Positions 44,797 to 53,325 of a DNA stretch of 64,000 nucleotides are shown piece by piece. This stretch comes from Streptomyces sp. NBC_01723 (GTDB lineage Bacteria; Actinomycetota; Actinomycetes; Streptomycetales; Streptomycetaceae): NCBI RefSeq assembly GCF_036246005.1, contig NZ_CP109171.1, forward strand, positions 8,110,001 to 8,174,000, read 5' to 3'. The translations under genes were made by a program, and so were the position numbers. Positions within the stretch are counted from its first letter, which is position 1, and each line of letters begins with the position of its first letter. The notes under the pieces are model-generated. The model had not been told where the DNA came from, made no database searches, and saw only the letters and a list, made by a program, of their open reading frames with translations.

Positions 44797-45783
44797 TCAC
44801 CCCGCGGCCGTCGTACCCGGGCCGTCCGCGTCCATCGCGTCCTCCGCGCCCGGCCGCGCCAGCCACTCGGCGATGGTGCGGGCGATCGGCTGGCCCGTGT
44901 CCACCTCCACGAAGCCGAACTGCCCCGACTGGTTGCACTCCAGGAACCACCAGGTGCCGTCGCCGTCCTCGGCGAAGTCGAGGGCCCCGTAGGCGAGCCC
45001 CGCCGCGCGGAGATAGGCGCGGACCGTCTCGGCCACCCGCGGCGGCACCTCCACCGGCCGCCACGGCTCGCCGGACTCCGCGAAGCGGACGTCCACTTCG
45101 GCCGTGTCCGGTTCCGCCAGGGCACTCTTCCGGGCCGCCAGCAACTCGTCGCCGACGGCGGTCAGCCGGATGTCCGCACGCTTGGCGACCCGGCGCTGCA
45201 GCAGCGTCGGACCGTGCGCCACGGCGCCGAAGTCGGCCTCGGGCGGAACCCGGCTGGTCGGCACCGCCAGGGGCGGATCCTGGGGGTGCGCGCCCGAGAC
45301 GGGCTTGACCACCAGATCCGGATACCGCTCGGCGAATTCGCGCGCCGCCCGCGGAAAGGTCGTGATCAGCGTGGCCGGCACGGGCAGCCCGCACCGCTGG
45401 GCCAGACGCAGCTGCCAGGGCTTGTAGCGCGCCCGGTGCGCCGCGTCCGGCTGGTTCATCCAGCGTGCCCCGCTGCCGCGGAGCATGCCGTACAGCGCCT
45501 GACCGGCCTCCTCGGTCAGCCACGCGGACGGCTGGGCGGCCCGGGTGGCCGCACCGCCCGGCCTGCGCACCCAGACGGACCGCAGCCCGCCGATGCTCAC
45601 CAGACGGCCGCCCGAGGACAGATGGCCCCGGAAGGCACCGTGCACGAACTCGCCGGAGAGCGCGACGGAATCGGGCAGATCCGCGGGGTCCAGGCGGACC
45701 ACCGGTACTCCCGACGCGTTCAGGTGCACCACCACCATGTCCGCGGTGACGTCCTCTTCACTGGTCAGGATCAACACGGTCAT
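44797..45783 (-). CDS. tgmB: ATP-grasp RiPP maturase (TgmB family)
   Basis: 328-aa ATP-grasp ligase of the graspetide (omega-ester peptide) maturase type. It activates Asp/Glu side chains of the precursor as acyl phosphates and joins them to Thr/Ser or Lys side chains. Visible are MTVLILTSEEDVTADMVVVHLN at the N-terminus, ATP-grasp core PDLVVKPVSGAHPQDPPLA, LLQRRVAKRADIRLTAV, YGALDFAEDGDGTWWFLECNQSGQFGFVE (metal-binding Glu and Asn), and a short tail. It lies 16 bases after the precursor gene, clearly as one operon. No methyltransferase partner (TgmC) is adjacent. Confidence 0.9.
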   Translation of the reverse strand: MTVLILTSEEDVTADMVVVHLNASGVPVVRLDPADLPDSVALSGEFVHGAFRGHLSSGGRLVSIGGLRSVWVRRPGGAATRAAQPSAWLTEEAGQALYGMLRGSGARWMNQPDAAHRARYKPWQLRLAQRCGLPVPATLITTFPRAAREFAERYPDLVVKPVSGAHPQDPPLAVPTSRVPPEADFGAVAHGPTLLQRRVAKRADIRLTAVGDELLAARKSALAEPDTAEVDVRFAESGEPWRPVEVPPRVAETVRAYLRAAGLAYGALDFAEDGDGTWWFLECNQSGQFGFVEVDTGQPIARTIAEWLARPGAEDAMDADGPGTTAAG

Positions 45784-45799
45784 TCTCAGCGGTCCGTGT

Positions 45800-45991
45800 T
45801 CAGTCGTCGAAGTGGGTCTTCGACCCCGCGGTTGAGGTCGTGGTACCCAACTCCCTCAGCAGCGCGTGGTCGCAGGCGGCGACCCGCCCGTCCAACAGCA
45901 CGTTCAACTGCAGCCCGGAGTCGTAGACGTACGGAGTGGTGGCTTCCAACTCCACTGCGGGCCGTGCGTAGTTGAGCGCGAACGGTTGCAT
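45800..45991 (-). CDS. tgmA: Graspetide precursor peptide (TgmA family)
   Basis: 63-aa putative ATP-grasp-modified RiPP precursor. The leader is MQPFALNYARPAVELEATTP, with the middle VYDSGLQLNVLLDGRVAACDH and the probable core near the C-terminus, TTTSTAGSKTHFDD. That tail offers four Thr, two Ser and two Asp (with Lys) as partners for side-chain ester or amide rings. The GSKTHxDD ending is the family's mark. GGGAGAG precedes the ATG. The modified product, its cleavage and its export are not determined here. Confidence 0.88.
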   Translation of the reverse strand: MQPFALNYARPAVELEATTPYVYDSGLQLNVLLDGRVAACDHALLRELGTTTSTAGSKTHFDD

Positions 45992-46073
45992 CGTCTCTCC
46001 CTAGTCGGTGCTGCGCCGATCAGTTGACGACCCCATCGCGCCGTCTCCTGGTCCGCCGACTTCCTTCGGCTTC

Positions 46074-46085
46074 CAGAGACTTATA
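46074..46085 (-). promoter_or_regulatory. Candidate promoter of tgmAB
   Basis: TATAAG (46085-46080, minus strand) is the best -10 in the 119-base gap before tgmA. No convincing -35 is seen. The leader of about 80 bases would include a GAAGCC...GGCTTC-type short inverted repeat. Confidence 0.3.
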
Positions 46086-46110
46086 CGAATCGAACGGGTG
46101 ATTGGTTTCC

Positions 46111-46434
46111 TTACGCTGCGTAATCACCGGGCGGGCCGGTGCCCTGTCGCCGGTCCGTGCCGTCCCGCCGGCCGCCGAGAGAGCCGCGTGCGGAACGCAG
46201 TGCGAGGAGCAGTACGCCGATGTCGTCCAGATAGACCGGGTCGGGCACCAGGTCCGCGGGGAGCACCAGATAGAGGACGGCGCCCCAGAAGACCCAGCGC
46301 GGGCCCGTGGGGAGCCCGGCTCGTCTGAGGTCCCGTCGGGTGCGGACCAGCCGCACCAGGACGGCCACCGCCGCCGCGAGGACCAGCGCGGCGAGCAGCG
46401 CCGCCACCAAGATCACCACTGTCGTCGTGTCCAC
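46111..46434 (-). CDS. DUF1232 (YkvA-like) small membrane protein
   Basis: 107-aa protein. It has an N-terminal transmembrane helix (TTVVILVAALLAALVLAAAVAVLVRLV) and the DUF1232 block RWVFWGAVLYLVLPADLVPDPVYLDDIGVLLLALR; the PxDLVPD motif is the family's hallmark. Function unknown. GTG 46434 has a GGAGGGG site. The tgmA promoter lies just after its stop, so it may form a loose unit with tgmAB. Confidence 0.82.
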   Translation of the reverse strand: MDTTTVVILVAALLAALVLAAAVAVLVRLVRTRRDLRRAGLPTGPRWVFWGAVLYLVLPADLVPDPVYLDDIGVLLLALRSARGSLGGRRDGTDRRQGTGPPGDYAA

Positions 46435-46640
46435 CGGTCCCCTCCTTCGGGCTGCGCGGCGCGCACCCACTTTCCCGGATGCCCGTTCGGGGCGACGGCA
46501 AGACCGGTGTGTGACGTCTCTCATTCCTGTGGCCCACCCGGAGTGGCAGCGCGCGCCGGACGTGCCTAGTAATGGTCAGCACAGCGCGAGTCGCATGTCG
46601 GGGACGCAGGGCGGCCGCACCCCCAGCACACGGAGGGACC

Positions 46641-48089
46641 ATGACCACCGGCTCTTCATCACCCCGTTCGCCCGAATACGCCATATCCGCCCTGGACCTG
46701 CCCACCGGGGAGACGACGACGGGCACGGGCACGACGCGTCCACCCGGCGGGGCTCCCGGCGCCCGGAACTCCTCCGTCCGGGAAGCGGACGCCCGGTACG
46801 CGGACGTCTGGGAGTCCGACCTCGGCGACCCCCGCGCCGACGGCACCGACCGCCCTGAGCCCGACGTCCCCGACTCCGACTTCCCCGACTCCGACCTGCT
46901 CGACGACGACATGCTCGACGACGACCTCCTCGACCCCGACCACCCCGGGTCCGGCCGCCACGAGTCCGACCCCCGCGAGGCCGGCCGCCTCGAACGCGCC
47001 GCCGACGGCACGCAGGAGCGCTCCTACGGGGACCCTGTCGGCGACCTCGTGCGCGCCGCCGTGGCCGACCGCCCGCTGGACGAGGTCGTCGACCTGATCA
47101 CCACGCTGGAGCGGTCCCCGCAGTACGCGCAGGCCACCGTCGACGCGCTCCGCGCGGTCGGTGTCAACCGGTCGGTGGAGGACGTGACCCGGCTGGTCGG
47201 CCTGCTGACCCGGCCGCCCCGCCACCCGGACAGCGCCGACGAGGCGATCCGGGCCGCCGCCGAATGCCGCTCGGTGGAGGACGTGACCCGGCTGATGGCA
47301 CTGCTGCACCGCACGCCCCTGGAGCCGCACTGCGGCCGGGAGGCCGTACGGGCCGCCGCCACCGGCCGGCCCGTCGAGGAACTCGTCGACCTGATCGGCC
47401 GGCTCGCCGAGGACGGACACGAACGCCCGGAGCGGCCCGACGCCCGGCAGTTGCGGGCGGCCCAGGACGCGGACGACGAGGAGGGCGGCCGCGAGAGCCA
47501 CGGGCGGGAGCCCGCCGACCGTCCGGCACGACGGTCTCGCGTCTTCGGCGCGGCGGACCGCCGCGGCCGAGAGCGCCGCAGGACACCGCGCCCGGCCCGC
47601 CGGGACCGCGACCGCGCGTCCGAAGGCCGCGCCCACCGCGACGACCGCGCCGCCCGCCGGTCCGCGCGCGGCCCGGTCTGGCCCGCCTGGCTCACCGTCG
47701 CCGTCCTGGCCGGCTGCGGCGTGGCCTTCTTCCCCCTCCACCGCGCCGATGCCTCGGCCCCCGTCTACGGCGTCGCCCTCGGCCTGTCGGCGCTCTGCCT
47801 GGTGCTGGCCCTGCTGCTGACCGTGCGGCCGGCCGTGGCGCTGCTCGCCGCGGCGGTCGTGGGGCCGGCGGCGCTGGCCGCGGCCAAGCTCTACGGCAGC
47901 GTGACCCCGTCGTCCCCGGTCTCCCGGGCCGCGGACCTGACGCTGGCCCCCACCTGGGTCGCGGTGGCGGTCGCCGTGACGGCCGCGCTCGTCGCGCTCA
48001 CCGCCCTGTGCGTGCGGGTGGCCTCACAGGACACCACCCGACGGCACCGACCGCCCCGCCGGATCACCGCGGCGCGCGCCGCGGACTGA
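46641..48089 (+). CDS. Repeat-containing membrane protein with acidic N-terminus
   Basis: 482-aa protein, not a named family. Residues about 70-105 are aspartate-rich (PDVPDSDFPDSDLLDDD, then LLDPDHPG). Residues about 125-250 hold three to four tandem repeats of about 33 residues with the pattern RSVEDVTRLVGLL...AIRAAAE. A basic arginine-rich segment follows, then three C-terminal membrane spans (WPAWLTVAVLAGCGVAFF and two more). The repeats may bind a partner at the inner face of the membrane. ATG 46641 has GGAGGG four bases upstream. Confidence 0.72.
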   Translation: MTTGSSSPRSPEYAISALDLPTGETTTGTGTTRPPGGAPGARNSSVREADARYADVWESDLGDPRADGTDRPEPDVPDSDFPDSDLLDDDMLDDDLLDPDHPGSGRHESDPREAGRLERAADGTQERSYGDPVGDLVRAAVADRPLDEVVDLITTLERSPQYAQATVDALRAVGVNRSVEDVTRLVGLLTRPPRHPDSADEAIRAAAECRSVEDVTRLMALLHRTPLEPHCGREAVRAAATGRPVEELVDLIGRLAEDGHERPERPDARQLRAAQDADDEEGGRESHGREPADRPARRSRVFGAADRRGRERRRTPRPARRDRDRASEGRAHRDDRAARRSARGPVWPAWLTVAVLAGCGVAFFPLHRADASAPVYGVALGLSALCLVLALLLTVRPAVALLAAAVVGPAALAAAKLYGSVTPSSPVSRAADLTLAPTWVAVAVAVTAALVALTALCVRVASQDTTRRHRPPRRITAARAAD

Positions 48090-48104
48090 CCCCGTCCACC
48101 TCGT

Positions 48105-48137
48105 GGTCCGCGCCGGGAGGAGCTTCCGGCGCGGACC
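48105..48137. terminator. Bidirectional hairpin terminator
   Basis: GGTCCGCGCCGG (48105-48116) pairs exactly with CCGGCGCGGACC (48126-48137) around a 9-base loop, between the convergent repeat-protein and molybdopterin-subunit genes. Confidence 0.85.
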
Positions 48138-48148
48138 GTGGGCCGTCC

Positions 48149-50278
48149 TCACGCCCCCAGCATGCCCGCCGGATGCTCGTGTTCGAGGAGGGCGGTGAGT
48201 ACCCGGTCCGGTGTGAGGGGGAGTTCGCGGATGCGGATGCCGGTGGCGTGGTGGACGGCGTTGCCGACGGCCGCGGCCGTGCCGACGATGCCGATCTCGC
48301 CGATCCCCTTGCTGCCCATGGGGTTGAGGTGGTCGTCGGCCTCGTCGACCCAGTACGCCTCCGGGGCCACGACGTCGGCGTGCGCGGGTACGTGGTACGA
48401 GGCCAGGTCGGACTGGGTGAAGTCGCCGAACGCCGGGTCCATCGTGCTGTCCTCGGTCAGCGCCATGCCCAGGCCCATCGTCATGCCCCCGATGAACTGG
48501 GAGCGGGCCGTGCGGGCGTTGAGGATGCGCCCCGCGGCGAAGACGCCCAGCAGCCGCGTCACCCGTACCTCGCCGGAGACCGTGTCGACGGCGACCTCGG
48601 CGAAGTGCGCGCCGAACGCGTGCCGGGCGTACGCACTCTCGGCGTCGACCGTGCCCGAGGTGTCGGCCTCGGCCACCAGCCCCTCCTCGGGCAGCGGCTC
48701 CGAGCGCCCGGCCAGCAGACCGGTCAGCCGGACGCATGCCGCGTGCACCGCCGACCCCCAGGACGCGGTGCCCGAGGAACCGCCGGCCACCGAGCCGAAA
48801 CCGATGTCGCTGTCGGCGATCTCCACCCGGACCGCGTCCAGCGGCGCGCCGAGGGCGTCGGCCGCGATCTGCGCGAGCACCGTCCGGGCACCCGTGCCGA
48901 TGTCGGTGGCATTGACCCGGACCAGGAAGCCGCCTCCGGGCAGCGCCCGCGCCGATGCCACGCCGGGCCCCACCAGGACGGGATAGGTGGCCGAGGCCAC
49001 CCCGGTGCCGATCAGCAGTGGGCCGGCCGCGCGGGAACGCGGGCGCGGATCGCGCCCCTCCCAGCCGAAGCGGCGGGCGCCGTCGCGCAGACACTCCACC
49101 AGATGCCTGCTGCTGAAGGGCTTTCCGCTCTCGGGCTCGGTCTCCGGTTCGTTGCGGATCCTCAGCTCCACCGGGTCGACGCCGAGTTCGACGGCCAGCT
49201 CGTCCATGGCCGACTCGAGGGCGTACATGCCGGGACACTCGCCGGGCGCGCGCATCCACGACGGCGTGGGCACGTCCAGCGGGGCCACCCGGTGGAGCGT
49301 GCGCATCGTCGGAGCTGCGTACATCACGCGCGCGGGCACCGCGGCCTGCTCCACGAACTCCTTCACCCGCGAGGTGTACGTGGTCACCTCGTGCGTCAGG
49401 GCGGTGAGCCGGCCGTCGGCGTCGGCACCGATCCGCAGCCGGTGCAGGGTCGGCGCGCGGTGCCCGACGACCGCGGGCAGGTAGCGGCGCGGCAGCGCGA
49501 CGGTCACCGCACGGCCGGTCTCCCGCGCCGCCATCGCGGCGAGCACCACGTCGGGGCGCGGCGTGCCCTTCGACCCGAAGCCGCCGCCCACGTGCTCCGA
49601 GCGCACCGTGATCCGGTCCTCCGGCATGCCGAACATCCGGGCGAGTTCCGCGCGGACGGCCGAGGTGCCCTGGCTGGAGGAGTGCACCGTCAGCCGGTCG
49701 TCGTCCCACCGCGCCGTACTGGCGTGCGGTTCCATCGGATGGTTGTGCAGCGGCGGCACGCGGTACCCGACGTCGAGCCGGGTCGCCGAGGACGTGAAGG
49801 CAGCGTCCGGGTCGCCCAGTTCGGTGACGGCCGGGTATCCGCCGTTGGCCGTCTCGGGGACGTACGCCTCCGGGTGCGAGGCGGTGAGGGTCACGTCGTG
49901 GCCCTCGGTCTCGTACGTGACGCGGACGGCGGCGGCACCCGCTCGGGCCGCCTCCAGCGTCTCGGCCACCACCAGGCCCACGAACCAGCCCCGGTGCGGC
50001 ACCCGCGGGCTCTGGAGCACGGCCAGCACGGGGTCGTCGGGGTCCCCGAGGCGGGCCGCGTTCTCGTGGGTGAGCACCGCGAGCACGCCGGGCAGCGCGA
50101 GCGCGGCGGCGGTGTCGACGGCGGTCACCCGGCCCCGGGCGACCGTCGCCGGAACGGGCCAGGCCTGGGCGTGGTCGGGGGCGTCGTACTCGGCGGCGTA
50201 CCGGGCGGTGCCGGTGACCTTCTGCCGCCCCTCCCGGCGCTCGGCGGGAGCGCCCAGGACGGTCTCGGTGGCGGTCAT
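48149..50278 (-). CDS. Molybdopterin-binding subunit of aldehyde/xanthine oxidoreductase (PaoC/XdhA type)
   Basis: 709-aa catalytic subunit of a molybdenum hydroxylase. It contains the xanthine dehydrogenase molybdenum-binding domains, with GGGFGSKGTPRPDVVLAA (cofactor site), RVNATDIGTGARTVLAQIAA, and the catalytic glutamate in SKGIGEIGIVGTAAAVGNAV. It oxidises aldehydes or purine-like heterocycles with water as oxygen source. The downstream order (this subunit last) and the FAD and 2Fe-2S subunits upstream form one operon. It starts 25 bases after the FAD-subunit gene. No Tat signal is seen, so the complex is probably cytoplasmic. Confidence 0.9.
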   Translation of the reverse strand: MTATETVLGAPAERREGRQKVTGTARYAAEYDAPDHAQAWPVPATVARGRVTAVDTAAALALPGVLAVLTHENAARLGDPDDPVLAVLQSPRVPHRGWFVGLVVAETLEAARAGAAAVRVTYETEGHDVTLTASHPEAYVPETANGGYPAVTELGDPDAAFTSSATRLDVGYRVPPLHNHPMEPHASTARWDDDRLTVHSSSQGTSAVRAELARMFGMPEDRITVRSEHVGGGFGSKGTPRPDVVLAAMAARETGRAVTVALPRRYLPAVVGHRAPTLHRLRIGADADGRLTALTHEVTTYTSRVKEFVEQAAVPARVMYAAPTMRTLHRVAPLDVPTPSWMRAPGECPGMYALESAMDELAVELGVDPVELRIRNEPETEPESGKPFSSRHLVECLRDGARRFGWEGRDPRPRSRAAGPLLIGTGVASATYPVLVGPGVASARALPGGGFLVRVNATDIGTGARTVLAQIAADALGAPLDAVRVEIADSDIGFGSVAGGSSGTASWGSAVHAACVRLTGLLAGRSEPLPEEGLVAEADTSGTVDAESAYARHAFGAHFAEVAVDTVSGEVRVTRLLGVFAAGRILNARTARSQFIGGMTMGLGMALTEDSTMDPAFGDFTQSDLASYHVPAHADVVAPEAYWVDEADDHLNPMGSKGIGEIGIVGTAAAVGNAVHHATGIRIRELPLTPDRVLTALLEHEHPAGMLGA

Positions 50279-50303
50279 GGGGTTCTCCTCGGGGACGCCG
50301 GGT

Positions 50304-51296
50304 TCAGGTCGTGGCCGGCGGGGCGAGCCGGCCCAGTACGTCGAGGGCGAGCCGGCGGGCCAGGGGCACCTTGTAGGCGTTGTCCCGCAGCGGTTCGGCG
50401 GCGGCCAGCTCCAGGTCGACGGCGTGCTCGAAGGCCGCCGTCGTGGGCGCGGCGCCGGTCAGGGCGTCCTCGGCACGCCGCGCGCGCCAGGGCCGGTGGG
50501 CCAGCGCCCCGAAGGCGATCCCGGCCCGCACCACCACCCCGTCGTCGATGTGCAGCACGGCGGCGACGGAGGCCAGCGCGAAGGCGTACGACGCCCGGTC
50601 GCGGGCCTTGCGGTACGCCGAGGGCAGACCGGCCGTGGCGGCGGGCAGGACCACGCCGGTGATCAGCTCGCCGGGGCGGATCTCCGTGTCCCGCTCCGGG
50701 TGCATGCCCGGCAGCCGGTGGAAGTCGGCGGCGGGCACGACCCGGGTGCCCTCGGCGCCGGTCAGCTCCACGCGCGCGTCGAGGGCGGCCAGCGCCACCG
50801 CCATGTCCGACGGGTTGGTGGCGATGCACTTGTCGGAGTGACCCAGCACGGCGTGGTCGCGGTGCACCCCCTCCAGGGCGCCGCACCCGGTGCCGGGCTC
50901 CCGCTTGTTGCAGGGCTTGGAGGGGTCCTGGAAGTACGGGCAGCGGGTGCGCTGGAGCAGGTTGCCGGCCGTGGTGGCGGCGTTGCGCAACTGCCCCGAG
51001 GCGCCCGCCAGCAGTGCCTGGGACAGCGCGGGGTAGCGGTCGCGGACGACGGGGTGGGCGGCGAGGTCGCTGTTGCGGACCGTCGCGCCGACCCGCAGCG
51101 CCCCGTCGGGCAGCTCCTCCACCGTGTCCAGCGGCAGCCGGGTGACGTCGACGAGGGCGCTCGGCGTCTCCACACCGAGCTTCATGAGGTCCACGAGGTT
51201 GGTGCCGCCGCCGAGGTAGCGGGCGCCGGGGTGGGCCGCGAACGCTTCGGTGGCCTCGTCGACGCTGTCGGCGCGTACGTACGCGAGGGGCTTCAC
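50304..51296 (-). CDS. FAD-binding subunit with extra iron-sulfur motif (PaoB/YagS type)
   Basis: 330-aa FAD subunit of the same complex. The FAD-binding domain starts YLGGGTNLVDLMKLGVETP, and continues GASGQLRNAATTAGNLLQRTRC. A cysteine cluster (RCPYFQDPSKPCNKREPGTGC) is characteristic of the PaoB/YagS group that carries an extra 4Fe-4S cluster. GTG 51296 overlaps the upstream TGA by four bases. Electrons would pass from the molybdenum centre through the 2Fe-2S subunit to FAD and then to an acceptor. Confidence 0.88.
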   Translation of the reverse strand: MKPLAYVRADSVDEATEAFAAHPGARYLGGGTNLVDLMKLGVETPSALVDVTRLPLDTVEELPDGALRVGATVRNSDLAAHPVVRDRYPALSQALLAGASGQLRNAATTAGNLLQRTRCPYFQDPSKPCNKREPGTGCGALEGVHRDHAVLGHSDKCIATNPSDMAVALAALDARVELTGAEGTRVVPAADFHRLPGMHPERDTEIRPGELITGVVLPAATAGLPSAYRKARDRASYAFALASVAAVLHIDDGVVVRAGIAFGALAHRPWRARRAEDALTGAAPTTAAFEHAVDLELAAAEPLRDNAYKVPLARRLALDVLGRLAPPATT

Positions 51297-51856
51297 GGGA
51301 TCACGTCCTCGACCGCGTCGGCGATCCGCGGATACGCGCCGCAGCGGCACAGGTTGCCGCTCATCCGCTCCCGGATCTCCTCCCGGCCCAGCGCGACCGG
51401 CTCCCCGGAGGGCGTCGCCGGGTCGGTGACGTGGGACGGGTGGCCGGCCGCGGCCTCGGCGAGCACGCCGACCGCCGAGCAGATCTGGCCCGGGGTGCAG
51501 TATCCGCACTGGTAGGCGTCGCGGTCCAGGAAGGCCCGCTGCATCGGGTGCAGCTCCTCGCCGTCCCCCGCGAGGCCCTCGATGGTGGTGATCTCGCAGC
51601 CGTCCAGGGCGACCGCGAGGAGCAGGCAGCCGTTCATGCGCCGGCCGTCCACCAGGACCGTGCAGGCGCCGCACTGCCCGTGGTCGCAGCCCTTCTTGGC
51701 GCCCGCGAGCCCCAGATCCTCCCGCAGGAGGTCCAGCAGGACGCGGCGGTGGTCGACGATGAGGGTGTGCGGTTTCCCGTTGACCCGGAGCGTGGTCTGC
51801 GAGCGGGCGGACTCCGGGGGGCGGGAGGCGGGGTCGCTCTCGTGCTGGCTGTCCAT
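51293..51856 (-). CDS. 2Fe-2S subunit of aldehyde/xanthine oxidoreductase (PaoA/YagT type)
   Basis: 187-aa subunit. The N-terminal plant-type ferredoxin domain (CDHGQCGACTVLVDGRRMNGC) holds one cluster and the C-terminal domain (QCGYCTPGQICSAVG and GNLCRCGAYPRI) the second. ATG 51856 is preferred over GTG 51928; GGAAGG lies eleven bases upstream. No Tat signal is visible, unlike E. coli PaoA. It is first in the operon, transcribed with the FAD and molybdenum subunits. Confidence 0.88.
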   Translation of the reverse strand: MDSQHESDPASRPPESARSQTTLRVNGKPHTLIVDHRRVLLDLLREDLGLAGAKKGCDHGQCGACTVLVDGRRMNGCLLLAVALDGCEITTIEGLAGDGEELHPMQRAFLDRDAYQCGYCTPGQICSAVGVLAEAAAGHPSHVTDPATPSGEPVALGREEIRERMSGNLCRCGAYPRIADAVEDVIP

Positions 51857-51940
51857 GGCGTCGATGACCTTCCGGGACGGGCCCTGGTGCTGTGGCCGTC
51901 CGCGTATCCACCTGACGCCGGATGACACGTGAGGGTGCCC

Positions 51941-53131
51941 TCAGTCGGTGGTCCCGCCCGGTGGACGGGACGTCTCCCGGCTCTCCGCCCCGGGCGGTGT
52001 GCCGGGCGGCGTCTCCGTCCGCGCTTGCTGCCGTGGCGGACGGGCGGCGCCCCTGAAGCGCTCCAGCGTGCGGGTGAGTCCCCGCAGCGGGGACGCCGGG
52101 GAGGCCTCGGCGGGCGGCGGCGCGGCCGGAACCGCCCCGGCCGACTCCCGGTACCCGGCCAGCGCCTCGGCCGCGCGTTCGGCCGCCTCCCGGTACAGGT
52201 CCCGGGACTGCGTCATGGCCTCCAGCGCCTCGGCGTACATGGCCACCAGCCTGCGCTCGCGCTCCAGCTCCTCCTGGAGGGTCAGCAGCCGCCACTCCTC
52301 CCGCAGCGAGGCGAGGTCCGCCACCGCGTCGTCGGGCAGCGGCCTGTCCAGGGCGTCGAAGGACGTCACCGCCTCGATCAGCCCGGTCGGCTCGGAGCCG
52401 TCCAGGAAGACCGTGCGGACGGAGAACGCGTCGGCGTCGTAGTCGGCCGGGGCCGGGGTGCCGGGCAGCACCACGGCGCCGCCGCGCGGCACCTGGACGC
52501 CGAAGTCCTCCAGCGCCCAGTTCACGACCCGCAGCTGCTGCGGCGCGGCGCGGTGCTCGACCACCCGGTGCCGCAGACCGGGGGGCAGCCGCCGGGCCAG
52601 CGGCACCCGGCCGCGGTGGTCGGTGGTCATCGCCTCGTGCACCACGACGTGGATGTTCCAGGGGCTGCGCCCGGACTCCTTGATCAGCCGGCGTACGGCC
52701 TTGTCGTCGTCCGGCAGTGCGTTGATGCCCCGCAGCCGCAGTCCCGTGGCGGCGTCGCGGTCCCAGGTGACGTCCGGGTCGTCGGGCCAGAACATGGTGG
52801 CGGGGGAGGGCCACTCGAGATCCCATGCCTCCTCCGCCTCGGCCAGCAGCGTCCACTCCTGACCGCCCGCCGAGCCGGGCTCCAGGATCAGCCTGGCCCG
52901 GACGGTCACGGCCTCGGGAACCTTCCAGCGGGCCTCGAAGACGCGGCGGCCGGGGAGCCCGTCGGCCGGCGGCTCGTCGGGAGGCTCCAGGAAGTCGTCG
53001 AGGACGAGGTCCTTCTTCAGCCGCTCCAGCGTGTGCCGGACGGTGTCCTCGGCCGCGGAGCCGACGTGGCGGCCGCGGGCGGCCCACAGCGTGGGCGGAG
53101 TCGTGGGGCGGGCGCTGGGAGAGGGTGGCAT
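51941..53131 (-). CDS. Hypothetical protein (about 396 aa)
   Basis: Not recognised. The N-terminal 50 residues are Pro/Ala-rich. The middle is predicted alpha/beta (RRVFEARWKVPEAVTVRARLILEPG ... PWNIHVVVHEAMTTDHRGRV). Residues about 270-340 form a charged coiled-coil-like helix (LREEWRLLTLQEELERERRLVAMYAEALEAM) and the tail is low-complexity. The start is uncertain: ATG 53131 has only a weak site, and the open frame continues upstream. It lies 84 bases upstream of the molybdenum operon on the same strand; whether it belongs to it is unknown. Confidence 0.65.
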   Translation of the reverse strand: MPPSPSARPTTPPTLWAARGRHVGSAAEDTVRHTLERLKKDLVLDDFLEPPDEPPADGLPGRRVFEARWKVPEAVTVRARLILEPGSAGGQEWTLLAEAEEAWDLEWPSPATMFWPDDPDVTWDRDAATGLRLRGINALPDDDKAVRRLIKESGRSPWNIHVVVHEAMTTDHRGRVPLARRLPPGLRHRVVEHRAAPQQLRVVNWALEDFGVQVPRGGAVVLPGTPAPADYDADAFSVRTVFLDGSEPTGLIEAVTSFDALDRPLPDDAVADLASLREEWRLLTLQEELERERRLVAMYAEALEAMTQSRDLYREAAERAAEALAGYRESAGAVPAAPPPAEASPASPLRGLTRTLERFRGAARPPRQQARTETPPGTPPGAESRETSRPPGGTTD

Positions 53132-53325
53132 GGGTCCATCGGGCAGCAGGGACACGGACGTAGGCAAGTATCGACGCCGCAGGTCGGCGGGGAGCAGCCG
53201 GGGGTCCGCCGACCGGGCGGGCCGCGGCGTGGTGCGGGGTGCGGCCGGAGCGGCGGGGGTGGGTGGTGGGCGAGGGTGGGCAGGAGTACCGCGACCGACC
53301 GTACGGCACGACAAGGAGTGACCCG

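Noticed and set aside
47264..50662. 1132-codon frame opposite the molybdopterin subunit
   Set aside because: Arg/Pro/Gly-rich antisense frame across a clearly conserved catalytic subunit.
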